This document shows positions 1-10,500 of a stretch of 38,503 nt of DNA, piece after piece (position 1 is the first letter of the stretch; the number at the start of each line of letters is the position of its first letter). Source of the stretch: Phallusia fumigata (taxonomy: Eukaryota > Chordata > Ascidiacea > Phlebobranchia > Ascidiidae). The stretch lies in contig QXVZ01008029.1 in assembly GCA_008931825.1 (NCBI GenBank), forward strand, positions 1 through 38,503, read 5' to 3'. Below the pieces are notes generated by a model, which was not told where the DNA came from, ran no database searches, and saw only the letters and a program-made list of their open reading frames with translations. Position numbers and translations under genes: made by a program.

Positions 1-319
1 AAGCAGCCGCATTTTGATTTGCCCAAAATTGAAATAGGCAAAGTGTTGTAAATAGGTTCTGAAATAGACCCGTGGATCGCCCGCTCCTATGAAACTATAT
101 ACTACATGGGAAATAGATGAGACTGGATTTAGTTTGTTTAAAAATGCCCTAAACAGTTTTTAAATGCGACGATTTAAATTTTCTTTCCAAAAATGACTTA
201 ATCTGGGCCCGCTACCCAAGTCGTTACAACCCTGCACTTTTGCGTAATGTTTTGTAAGTAACTGCACTGCTTGTACTAATTCAAAAAAAATGGCTGGTAA
301 CTGTATCATACATCCGCAG
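1..319. other. left edge, no recognisable exon
   Basis: AT-rich sequence ending in a splice acceptor (AG at 318-319). It should contain the intron before the FN3-1 exon of gene A. I looked for the short EGF exon that precedes FN3-1 in genes B, D and E and did not find it, so the 5' exons of gene A are outside the window or lost. Confidence 0.5.
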
Positions 320-3300
320 GTGGTCCAGTGATCCACAGGATCAAAGTGCTGTGGCGAACCTCCAGTAGTTTGTTTTTCGCCTGGACCGCCAGCAACGCCT
401 TTTCTGCGCAAGCTTCAGATAACGCCAGGGCTCAGATAACGCCTTGTAATGAGGTAACTGCAGCGAGTTCGACCTTGATCCACAAATTATGCCCTCTATT
501 ATTTTCCCGCTTAAAACGTCATACGTTGCGCAGCTATCTTCGGCTTGGTGATTGTTTTTGTGCTATTTTATCGCTACGATTTCTTAAACCTCACTTAACA
601 CCTCAAACCATCAACCGTGCCAGTTTGAAATATATATTTTTACATGCGACATATTTACGAAGTCAATCTGACATGCTTTTACAAACTCATTTCCCTACCG
701 GCAAATTTGATCAGTTCCAGATTTTCCCATACCTCGTATGCAAAACGCGCCTGGCTGCGTTGATTCAACAAGTTGCGATCAAAACGCTCAATGCGTCAAC
801 TCAGGAGGTCGTTTAATTTGCAAATGCAATTCCTGTTTCATCGGAGATGGCCTCAACTGTACACGTAAGGACTTTACAGTGAACGAAACTGTACAGTGAC
901 ATGTATTGCTTTTAGTAAAAATATACAAGCCCCACACAGTTCTTTAAAGCGATATGCTTTATTTAACAAATATTCGGCAATAACTCATGTAGTGATACAA
1001 AAAGGCTTGGACCAGACAAACGTAAAGATAACTAAATGCGAAAAATATTGTCATAAACAAAGCATGTCGCTTTTAAGCTACTATTCGGGTCAGTAAATTT
1101 TTCTGAGAGTTCAAAACGGATCTGTTTTTAGTGCATTGGTTTTTAATGATGTTCGTGCATAGGTTACTGTGGAGGAAAACAATGTTATTCAAAGTTTAAC
1201 TGCGACCTGCATGGGGTCGTTTCCAAGGAAAACTTTTGGTAAGTCGAGGTTTGTGCCTGTGTTGGCAGAAAGATACAAGCCAGTACTTGTGTGTAAAACA
1301 TTTTCTACGCTTCGACAAACGCCCTTGTCATTATCAGGAATGACCGGAAAAGCGGCGCGAATTTACCGCGACAAGTAACGTAGAGAATGTTTTGCACATT
1401 AGTATACTGCCTTGTATCTTCTTATTGAGACTATTTTCAACCGTGAATTGTGTGCCTAAATGTGTTTGTGTTGTTTATGGAAAATGTTTAAAAAAAAATT
1501 TTGGCGAATCATTGGTCATTTTATTAATTGGTAACAGACAGAAAAAAAACAACAACACATAACTGCATGTAATGAACTAACATTTGAAAATTTTGCTTGT
1601 TTTTCACATATGCCGTTGTGCTTATCAACTCAATTTATGTAATGATCAAGCATTTATAAGCAGATGACCTGACAATAAAATCAATCGCTATACAGCTATA
1701 AAGCCGACAATCAGCAATCTGCGCTTGACATGGAAAGGAAGGACAGGTCTAAGCTTTGCTTGGAATGCTTCGAGTGTTTCTTTCTCAAATGCCTTTCTCT
1801 CCGGCGGCCGCACTTCTTATGTGCAGCGCCTGAATGGAAAAGCAGCGTTCTCATTCCTACTTCCTTCGACCACCTACAATTTAACGGTCATCGTATACAG
1901 CAGTATTGGATCATCTTCTGCCAGCATCTTGGCTGAAACAGGCGGGTTTTGCAATGTTTGTTCATGATTTCAACCATCCAGGTGGCTAAAGACTTTATTT
2001 TAATCTGCTTATCGCAGAGCCTGACGAAATAACATTAACCACCACTACTGCGACGACGCCAAGAAACTGCGGCAATGGCTTTCGACTCAATAATTCTGGG
2101 TGTGAAGGTAAGTCATTGGATTATGTTGTTAACATAGCTGCAACAAAACCGTCTTAAACACACAAGTCTGTCTAAAATAAAATCGAAAACGTGTGCACAC
2201 CTTGGATTACAGAAACTACCANAGGTAAGTCATTGGATTATGTTGTTAACATAGCTGCAACAAAACCGTCTTAAACACACAAGTCTGTCTAAAATAAAAT
2301 CGAAAACGTGTGCACACCTTGGATTACAGAAACTACCAGCATATAAGTGTTTTTTTTCCTAACGAACAGTTTATTATTGTTATTTAAACTTTATTGGCGT
2401 TAAACCGTGTTGCACCTGATACGAAAAGCGTTTTATGACGTATGAAACCTTTGGAGCCAAATATAAGTATACATACCAATGAATGCTTAGATATCGACGA
2501 ATGCTCTGATGGCACGCACAACTGCCACGAGGAGGCGGTATGCACCAACACACAGGGAAGTTTCAAGTGTGCTTGTAATTTGGGTTACTTCGGTGATGGA
2601 ACAATTTGTGTAGGTAAGACCTGCAGTTTGAGGAATAAAAATGGTTTTACAGATTTGTTTATTTTGTTTTCTTTCTGCAGGTCGGTGTGATTCGTCATCG
2701 TCTTCAATATGCGGCGAGACTGGACTATGTGAAGCAAGCAGGTATGGGAGCGCATGCATTTGCTGGGATGATACCGACTGTCCAGGTATTTAGACTGGTC
2801 TTAAACTTGTAGGCCTACCATTCAAACGAGCATTAAGGTACCGAATATGTTTTGCCACACTAAATTTTAACATTTGAACACTAAACACGCACAACTCGTA
2901 TTTTTTTAAGTATAGACTACTAACTAAAACAATTCCGATGATAAAAGTTATTGCCGAAATGTTTGATAAATAAACTAAAGCTCTTTTGAGTACTTTCTGG
3001 GCCAGTGAATTTTTAGTAAAAATTTTGAAAAACGAATTGTTGGATTTATATATGGCACTTAAAAATCTCAAAAGGCAGGTATAATGGTTAGTAGCTATAG
3101 TGATATCCACATGTTTCTTTAGGTGAATCAACGGTGACAATCACCGTTGACAAAACAGGACCAGATTATATCTTCATATCTTGGAAACGAGTGATTCCAG
3201 CTTACATAGATTTCTCTTACAACGTGGAATTATACCAAAGTGGGGTACTCCGGACAAAGTATACAAAGCTCGTAAACAAGCGAACGAGTTTTGCTCATTT

Positions 3301-4149
3301 GAATCCTGGAATTGAATACACAATCTCAGTTAAACCAAGATTCACAAACAGCCACCGGAGCAATATTACTGTTTTCCTAGGTGCGGTTTTTACAAAGCCA
3401 CCGGGATTTGTTTGAATATTGCAAGAAATTTATGGGTCCCTTGCCCCAAAGCGAGACATGGTGCTTTCATTTTGTTTTTTATCAACACTGGTTGGTTTTA
3501 ACCTTCAGTTGATAAAGGTTAAAATTGTCTCTTTTGATAAGTATGCAACTGAAGTTGTGCATTTTAACCTTAATACATTTAATATATAAAGCTGTCAAAG
3601 TTATTGCGCAGCGATCTTCATGTGTTAACTTATCTAGCTACTCGTTGTAATAAACGGTAGTAATTTTTCATACAACAAAAACAGTGGTATTAGGTGGCAA
3701 ATGTACCGAGTGCCTGTTCCGAATGTTCGTTTTAAGCCCAGATCTTAAAAAATGATCATGACTAATTAACGTCTGACCTAGAAATTTTTGTGTGTTTGGG
3801 ACCCGTATATTTTCTATTACTGTCCTAATTTTCTACATTAACTGCTGGTGCTTTTGTAATTCTCACTAAGTTTGTTTTACGACCACCATCGATGTATTTA
3901 GACATAGGACAAGTTGCCGTTTAATCAGTATCCATTCTTTGAATTTCAACAGGGACTCCCACAGGAAATTCATCGAAACCGCTCACAACCTGCCCATGGT
4001 CCGCAACCAAAAGTTTAACCACAACAACTATTAGCCCAACCACAACAAGTGGAACACTATCAACCAAGTCTCTCACATACATGAATGTCTTTTTAGGTAT
4101 TGCGCTTATTGCAACTTTAACTGCTTTGTTGTTTAAAGCATACTATTAA
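320..4149 (+). CDS. gene A: EGF/FN3 mosaic protein with hydrophobic C-terminus; 5' partial, damaged upstream half
   Basis: Exons read from splice sites and homology to genes B-E: FN3-1 fragment 320 to about 430 (starts [13 protein letters not shown], then breaks off); EGF 721-864; Cys-short 1163-1238; FN3-2 1696-1941; Cys/Thr exon 2018-2107; EGF_CA 2491-2613 ([12 protein letters not shown]); Cys exon 2681-2785; FN3-3 3123-3380; stalk plus hydrophobic tail 3953-4149. The first half is damaged. FN3-1 is cut by unrelated sequence, the Cys-short exon is 76 nt instead of 75 so its phase does not match FN3-2, and FN3-2 ends at a GC rather than GT donor. From 2018 on everything is open, with correct phase-1 junctions. 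It may be a pseudogene, or a shortened gene using only the intact second half. No signal exon is visible. Membership in the family is sure; functionality is uncertain. Confidence 0.65.
430..720. repeat. insertion interrupting FN3-1 of gene A, carrying a dispersed repeat
   Basis: Similarity to the FN3-1 exon stops at about 430 and the next family exon begins at 721 after a good acceptor (ttccag). Inside, about 517-553 (ttgcgcagctatcttcggct and flanks) closely matches about 22475-22512 between exons of pseudogene F (ttgcgcagctatccctggct). The shared piece therefore belongs to a dispersed element. No coding capacity or terminal repeats were identified. Confidence 0.5.
2106..2338. other. assembly overlap at N2222 (116-bp direct duplication)
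   Basis: 2106-2221 and 2223-2338 look identical and are separated by a single N. The copied stretch includes the end of the 2018-2107 exon and its GT donor, so the second donor is an artefact. This is best explained by two contig ends that overlap but were not merged. Confidence 0.85.
3496..3524. repeat. small perfect hairpin in the last intron of gene A
   Basis: ttttaacctt at 3496-3505 pairs with aaggttaaaa at 3515-3524 around a 9-nt loop. The same ttttaacctt word recurs near 3562. It lies in the intron before the tail exon. No function can be inferred. Confidence 0.5.
3953..4149 (+). CDS. gene A terminal exon: Thr-rich stalk plus transmembrane or GPI-type hydrophobic tail
   Basis: The acceptor cag at 3950-3952 joins in phase 1 to FN3-3. 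The exon encodes a Thr/Ser-rich stalk ([19 protein letters not shown]) and then a hydrophobic run, [16 protein letters not shown], ending KAYY and a TAA stop at 4147-4149. A Thr-rich stalk suggests O-glycosylation. The tail fits a single type I membrane span with a four-residue cytoplasmic end, or less well a GPI-attachment signal. Genes B, C, D and E instead use a stalk exon plus a separate 79-nt terminal exon with no hydrophobic segment. Gene A therefore looks surface-bound while its paralogs look secreted. Confidence 0.75.
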
Positions 4150-4684
4150 AGCTTGTAACACAACACACGGAGTTAATAATGTTTTTTTTTTAATTTAACT
4201 GCCAGTGAGCAGTTATTCAAAATGTAGATAATGGTACATTTTTTTCAAGAAGTTTTGGTTAAAGTTGGTTATAATCCATTTTAAGGGTATTCCACTTTTT
4301 TGTCGCAATCATTTCATCGTATTTGTCGAAGTATCGCTCATTGTGCTTGTTAGTGAAACGCGTGGTGTTGAGGAAAAAGCTTTTACACCTTATTAAACAT
4401 AATTCGAGAAAACTGTTATATTTACTAGTAAATATCTATAACAACGATTTTTCACTGGTGTTTTTGCAACATGCAGGCCTATAGTAAAGTGCCCATTCCG
4501 GGCTATAGAGCTGAATCCATTGTTTTTAAAATGATAAATCACAATCAGCTTAAACCTATCGCAAAATTCTGACTGCTTGTTGAACAAAATAAATCCGAAA
4601 GAGTATGTTCATATTTTGTCAAAATTCTCTGGGATACGATTTACATGACAAATTATGTTTAAACCCGTCTGAAGCTTTAAACGA
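4150..4684. other. gene A 3' flank, nothing recognisable
   Basis: AT-rich sequence with no family exon and no convincing open frame. It presumably includes the 3' UTR of gene A. The first AATAAA-like word is near 4588, far from the stop, so the cleavage site is not assigned. Confidence 0.4.
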
Positions 4685-4879
4685 TTAAATCGCAGGCAAG
4701 CACCATACATCTGTTATTCTGAAATCATCCAAGGGGTACATCTCTTCGAACAGCGCCGTGCGCCATATCTGTTTCACCACATCGAGTGCTACTGGGGGTC
4801 GGTGCGCTTGGTGGAAAGTCCCATTAGCATCGCGGAAAACTACCAGTAACTGTTCGGCACCTTTAGGCCTACATTCCGC
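4685..4879 (-). CDS. unidentified C-terminal exon or ORF, unrelated to the EGF/FN3 family
   Basis: On the minus strand an open frame of about 64 codons runs to a TAA at 4685-4687. It reads EQLLVVFRDANGTFHQAHRP, then contains VVKQIWRTALFEEMYPLDD and ends CLPAI. The composition is protein-like (aromatic and acidic residues, no low complexity), unlike the AT-rich surroundings. I do not recognise the family. Its upstream half is tandemly duplicated just beside it (4831-4980), and no upstream exons were found. It may be the last exon of a minus-strand gene broken by rearrangement, or a transposon-derived fragment. Confidence 0.4.
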   Translation of the reverse strand, partial: AECRPKGAEQLLVVFRDANGTFHQAHRPPVALDVVKQIWRTALFEEMYPLDDFRITDVWCLPAI

Positions 4880-4980
4880 TTAGAACTCGAGTTACATGTC
4901 TTTGACATCGCGGAAAACTACCAGTAACTGTTCGGCATCTTTACATTCCACTTAGAACTCGAGTTACATGTTTTTGACAC
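4831..4980. repeat. two-copy tandem repeat (about 78 + 72 bp)
   Basis: The unit starting cgcggaaaactaccagtaac at 4831 recurs at 4909. Both continue through ctgttcggca, attcc, agaactcgagttacatg and ttgaca. The second copy lacks the 6-bp ggccta-type insertion of the first. The duplication copies the upstream part of the unidentified minus-strand exon, destroying continuity beyond it. Part of the unit appears again after N5977 because of the assembly overlap. Confidence 0.75.
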
Positions 4981-5099
4981 CCCAAATGTAAAACTGACGA
5001 AACATCCAACGCACAGGCATTTGCAGTTGGCCAAAAACTTAAAAATTGACATAAAGCAAAAAACTGAAACAAACAAGGAAAATAAAAAGAATAACTGCC

Positions 5100-5236
5100 A
5101 GAGAACTTGTATGTAGTAAATACATTTTATTGCAAACGTTTCGACAATCGCTTCATCAGATTATGCAATGATGACGACAACAGCGATTTTCGAAACATTT
5201 GCAATATAATATGTATTCACTGTATACAAGTTCTCT
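5100..5236. repeat. fold-back (inverted-repeat) element with hammerhead-like motifs, copy 1
   Basis: agagaacttgtat at 5100-5112 is inverted at 5224-5236. Pairing continues inwards (aatacat/atgtatt, attgcaaa/tttgcaat, cgtttcga/tcgaaac, cgct/agcg), giving an imperfect palindrome of about 137 bp. On the minus strand the left arm reads CTGATGAAGC...GTCGAAACG, matching the CUGAUGA and GAAA words of a hammerhead ribozyme core. The plus strand of the other arm has a degenerate ATGATGA...CGAAAC. The stem between the two words is weak, so activity is doubtful. It resembles a MITE or a Penelope/retrozyme-type remnant. Confidence 0.6.
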
Positions 5237-6205
5237 TGTGTTTTTAATTTGCGTTGTTTCAAGTCCGTATACTGTGTCCCTATGAACAAAAAGAGTTTTA
5301 AAACGTGCTTTCCATCTTCAACACAAGAATTTCAAGATTTACATGTCAACAATTGTATGTTGCAGTCTGTTTACCAAGGTAATAGGTTCTCTTCTACCAG
5401 AAGGAATGGACACGTATCAGTTTATACAAAAATCAGCAATTAATCGATTTACCACGGAGGTTGACACTACGACTTTGCCACTGTGCCCTTTTCCATGGGG
5501 CTTCTGATTTTACATTGTGATTTTTCAATGTTTTTGTAATAAATTTGTGCAACAACCGTTATTTCATTTGCAAGATTTGTGAAGACCTTTGATGAATTGG
5601 TAATGTTGCATTCATTTGTTACTTGCTTGCAGCATCAAGAAGATGCTTCTTCATCAAAATGTTTAATTTTAAAAATGCAAGGGTTTTGGTTTCAATCTGA
5701 TATCAAACGGTCTATTAAGTCTTCAATGACCAAGTAACTAGTCAGGTTAACCTATCTTGAGGCCGTAGCTTTGCGTATGCCTTGAAAATAAATGGAAACT
5801 TTACCAAGGTGTCCGCTTTTTCCACACAAAACGTTATCTGTAATTGCCTTGCCGTAAAAAATTTTTTTTTTAGGTTGAAAATACGATTGACGGATCAAAC
5901 GATTTCATCGAGGCAAGAAATTGGATCCTTTCCAAGCTCAACGGGTTTAACCGCCCGACTGTCCCAGTTTTAGCAANCATTCCACTTAGAACTCGAGTTA
6001 CATGTCTTTGACATCGCGGAAAACTACCAGTAACTGTTCGGCATCTTTACATTCCACTTAGAACTCGAGTTACATGTTTTTGACACCCCAAATGTAAAAC
6101 TGACGAAACATCCAACGCACAGGCATTTGCAGTTGGCCAAAAACTTAAAAATTGACATAAAGCAAAAAACTGAAACAAACAAGGAAAATAAAAAGAATAA
6201 CTGCC

Positions 6206-6342
6206 AGAGAACTTGTATGTAGTAAATACATTTTATTGCAAACGTTTCGACAATCGCTTCATCAGATTATGCAATGATGACGACAACAGCGATTTTCGAA
6301 ACATTTGCAATATAATATGTATTCACTGTATACAAGTTCTCT
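6206..6342. repeat. fold-back element, copy 2 (same locus, other contig)
   Basis: The same fold-back as at 5100-5236, repeated because of the overlap around N5977. The arms agagaac at 6206 and gttctct ending at 6342 are preserved, and the hammerhead-like words are unchanged. Confidence 0.6.
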
Positions 6343-6980
6343 TGTGTTTTTAATTTGCGTTGTTTCAAGTCCGTATACTGTGTCCCTATGAACAAAAAGA
6401 GTTTTAAAACGTGCTTTCCATCTTCAACACAAGAATTTCAAGATTTACATGTCAACAATTGTATGTTGCAGTCTGTTTACCAAGGTAATAAGTTCTCTTT
6501 TACCAGAAGGAATGGACACGTATCAGTTTATACAAAAATCAGCAATTAATCGATTTATCACGGAGGTTTGACACTACGACTTTGCCACTGTGCCCTTTTC
6601 CATGGGGCTTCTGATTTTACATTGTGATTTTTCAATGTTTTTGTAATAAATTTGTGCAACAACCGTTATTTCATTTGCAAGATTTGTGAAGACCTTTGAT
6701 GAATTGGTAATGTTGCATTCATTTGTTACTTGCTTGCAGCATCAAGAAGATGCTTCTTCATCAAAATGTTTAATTTTAAAAATGCAAGGGTTTTGGTTTC
6801 AATCTGATATCAAACGGTCTATTAAGTCTTCAATGACCAAGTAACTAGTCAGGTTAACCTATCTTGAGGCCGTAGCTTTGCGTATGCCTTGAAAATAAAT
6901 GGAAACTTTACCAAGGTGTCCGCTTTTTCCACACAAAACGTTATCTGTAATTGCCTTGCCGTAAAAAATTTTTTTTCTAG

Positions 6981-7337
6981 GTTGAAAATACGATTGACGG
7001 CTCAAACGATTTCATCGAGGCAAGAAATTGGATCCTTTCCAAGCTCAACGGGTTTACCCCGGCCGACTGTCCCAGTTTTAGCAAACATTCTTTACGGCTC
7101 GCCTTGTGGAAAACCCCCAAAAACGATGGTCTCCTATGCCCGGTGCCGTACATGCTCGAGTCTACTAGTAACTTGTTTGTCAGTGTAGGACTAAATTTAA
7201 TTGCTGCATTACTTTGCAGGTTAACTACAGCGGCATTTGGGATTTTGGTGAAACCAAATTTCAGCTCCGGGCTTTATCTCTATAAGTTATCTTCGAAACA
7301 GCTATTCCGTTTGGTTTGTAAAATTTTACATACTTGA
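6981..7337 (+). CDS. unidentified plus-strand exon-like open frame
   Basis: A polypyrimidine-rich acceptor (ttttttttctag) ends at 6980. From 6981 the frame stays open to a TGA at 7335-7337: VENTIDGSNDFIEARNWILS, then FTPADCPSFSKHSLRLALWK and TPKNDGLLCPVPYML. The first part is well-composed protein sequence and ends near 7170; beyond that it looks AT-rich and may be intron. The same exon start appears at 5873 in the overlapping contig, where its end is frame-disturbed next to the N. No family was recognised. It lies 250 bp upstream of gene B and may belong to a different, perhaps degraded, gene. Confidence 0.35.
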   Translation, partial: VENTIDGSNDFIEARNWILSKLNGFTPADCPSFSKHSLRLALWKTPKNDGLLCPVPYMLESTSNLFVSVGLNLIAALLCRLTTAAFGILVKPNFSSGLYLYKLSSKQLFRLVCKILHT

Positions 7338-7585
7338 GACACGCGGAGGGAACTACATGGTATTAAGGCGGTTTGAGACCTTCTTTCACTATTGACCTTA
7401 CCCCAGACGTTTGTAACGCCCCAGTGCTTCAAAAACAAGACTCGCGTGACTTTTTCGGCTTCCAGCCAAGCAGCGAGTTTCGGTCCAAAATTGCACAGGG
7501 AACTTTTTTCATTTTCGCCAACCAGTGGCGTGATTTTCAAAGTGGTGAAATCAGTTAGCTGAGGCTTGTACCGACGTGCAGCAAG
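7338..7585 (+). promoter_or_regulatory. 5' flank / presumed promoter and 5' UTR of gene B
   Basis: Short intergenic stretch directly before the signal-peptide exon of B. No clear TATA box or other motif was seen. Its role is inferred from position only. Confidence 0.3.
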
Positions 7586-10500
7586 ATGTTTATCTCTCTC
7601 GTGCTGTTTGCTGTGCTATTGGCACCGGCCTTTTCACAAGGTATTTGGTTTATGGCGAGACATTGATATAAACTCAAACAGCCATAAAACTTTGTTGGTG
7701 TTTTAGATGTGGACGAGTGTGCGTTGGGGACCCACAACTGTCACATCGAGGCGAATTGCATCAACACTGATGGAAGTTATATCTGCCAATGTAAAGACTG
7801 GTTTGCCGGAGACGGTTATGACTGCAGAGGTCAGTACACTTTTGTTTCGGTGAAGATGTCATACATTTTAGACAACTTAAAAGTACGCCAGTTGCAATAT
7901 CACGTTGCGTTGTGTATCCCCTTCTCCCCAACTTATATTGTTTAATTGAAAAACTTATGATTTATGATTACTGATTATTTCCACAAAAGACAAATGGCTG
8001 GCTACTTTATGCTAAATTGTGCGAACATGCATTGCACACAAAACTATGCTTCGTGTTTTATATGAGAGTTTAGCAGCAAAAATGTCTTATTGTTTAGGTT
8101 TTTGCAACGATTCCTGCAACAGCACTGTTGGTCGGTGCGCAGAAGGACTGAATGGTTACACATGTTTTTGCGACAGCTCGTCCTGCAATGATTGTAAGAA
8201 AACTTTTGTTATGCTTTCGATTGAAATTTGAAAGAACCGGTCCTAAATACAGACAGAATCAGTCCGTACGAGTTTACATATATTTCGCTTTTATCACTAT
8301 CGTCAGTTTATTTAAATGTAGTTTAATTATACCCACTAAATCCATCAAATTTAAATCACTTCATCAACTGCACAGTGACCGTTGGTACGCATGGCGGCTG
8401 GTGACTGTTTAGATATTGACAATTTATAACGTTTCATATACTTGTGTTTGTCAGCTTGTACGCGTTTGTTTCATTATAGTTTCAACAAGTCCAGTCGTCT
8501 CGCATGAACGGTCACAGACGGACCCGTCTTTTTTGTCTGGGATTTACTTTTTTGTGCGGTACGCTATTCACTTTAAGCCCTTTCTGCCCATGAATTCGCG
8601 CGGCATAATACAGGAAAAACTTTGGTACATAAAAGAAAAGCCTATTCATGTGGTCACATATGTTACTACCGTGTTTTTACTGCTTCCACGTTTTTTACAA
8701 ATACCATGTCACACACATTTAGAGAATAGCCTTGAAACTTTGTGTCGAAAGCAGACAATTTAGCCCGCTTTGAATAAAATTCTTTTTGACATGTTTGAAA
8801 AACATTTTATCAGTTGAATTTGTTGTACAATATATATTTTTGGACGGCATATAACTACAAATTACCAATGAGCAATAAATACTGGTAACCACGACCTTAC
8901 GTTTTTTTGTCAAATACTTTTAACCATAGTTTTTGTCGGGATCTGATTTGACTTCACCATAAAATTCATGACTTGACTTAGGCCTATTAAAGTTGTTTCT
9001 TCCTAGGTGGAGTGGTCATTCACAGCGTCGACGTGCTTTGGCGGACTCATAATAGTTTCTTTGTTGCCTGGACTGCCAGCAACGCTTACGAGGCGTCAGC
9101 GGAGATTCTTGGAGTGAGATCGTACACTGGTGGAAACAACCAAGCCGGATTTCTTTATCTTGATTCGGACATCTTGTACACCGTAACATTGACAGCCCGA
9201 AACTTTCGATCCACCACGACCACTAGCATCACAGTGAAGACACGTGAGGATGTTGGTTGTAACAACAGTTAACTGCTCGTTTCCTAATGCGAAGATATTA
9301 ACCTGCAAAATGAAAACAAATGTGGTTGTTGGTCGCATATTTACCTACTAGTATCAAAATCCTCTAAACTTAATTCCAATCAAAAACAGGCGGCGTCACT
9401 TCGGTTTATAAGTGAAAACAGCTTTGGTTTTGTTCGGTCAGCAGAGAGCGACGAATAGCTTGCGACAGTCGTAGTGAATCTTTTTTATTTCATAGACCCC
9501 TTAATGTTCAAAACGAAAATCCCCATTTGGAAATACAGTTTCGAAAATATTATGTTCATGTCAGTTTAATAAGAAGAAAAATTAAGCTCTTGCAGTTGAC
9601 ATACTTTTTAGACACTACAATTATTACAAAATTCTCCCTGGCAAATACAAAAATCCCTTACAATGGGGAATTCCCTCCCCCCCGGTTGTGAACCCCTGAC
9701 TTGACCACTTGGTGATTTTTTCATGCTGTAAATGTAATTTCAGTTCGTTTTGAGTTGGTTACATTACCTTTGCAGTTCCTGCATCAACCTATCCCACTAC
9801 TGTGCCGTCCAATACCGTAACTTGCGATGATTGTGACATAAATGCGGCATGCAGTACAGCCGAGCGTGGGTTTATCTGCACATGTAACGATTGCTACGTC
9901 GGAAATGGCTTCGTCTGTACACGTAAGTTTACAAACTTTAAACATACAATTGCCAATTTTCGGGCGGTTTCGCTTACGCTTGTTTCGGACGCAGAACACT
10001 GTGGAGGAAGTGGATGTTATTCCGCAGGCGACTGCGATGGTTTCGGGCTTTTTTCTCGTGAGAAGTTCGGTAAGTATCAGGTAGCTGTTGACGATTAGTT
10101 TAATACATCTAAAACAGCAAGTCAGTACATAAACCTACTTTTTGCACATGTGTTTACAAATGTTATTGGTAGCGTGATACATTTTTCTTCCTGGCCACGA
10201 ACACATAGTGTTTAAACTACCTTCTTTTAACGTTGAACTGACAATGCTTCGCCGAAAATAACCGCGTTTTTTCAGACTCTCTACCCATTATTGACAACCT
10301 AGTTGTCATTTTTGCATCAAGCACCAATTTAAGTTTTGCCTGGGATGCCACAAATGTTTCATTCTCCAACGCGTTTCTGACCGGTGACGACACTTCTTAT
10401 GAGCAACACATCCCTGGAAAAGCTGCCTTTGCCTTTCTTAAGCCTTCAACCACCTACAATCTCACCGTCATAGCCTACAACAATGTGGGGTCAGTTTCCC

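Larger units (their letters stand above)
4872..7084. other. assembly overlap at N5977 (about 1.1-kb direct duplication)
   Basis: 4872-5976 and 5978-7084 are near-identical in order and orientation (offset about 1106), separated by one N. Differences are scattered substitutions and 1-nt indels, for example aataggttctcttc versus aataagttctctttt near 5382/6488. The last bases before the N are more error-rich. This is best read as two haplotype contigs overlapping, so there is one real copy of about 1.1 kb. Confidence 0.85.

Noticed and set aside
328..816. Long 162-codon open frame at the left edge as a single-exon gene
   Set aside because: Its start is the FN3-1 exon but the rest runs through inserted sequence and then the EGF exon in the wrong frame. 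The correct EGF frame starts at 721 with proper Cys spacing.
5100..5236. Functional hammerhead ribozyme
   Set aside because: The core words are present, but the stem between them is poor and the opposite arm lacks the first core C; kept only as a degenerate candidate.
5249..5443. 64-codon open frame repeated at 6355-6549 as a conserved small gene
   Set aside because: The two copies are the same locus in overlapping contigs. They differ by replacements, and a 1-nt indel follows just downstream, so conservation is not evidence of coding.
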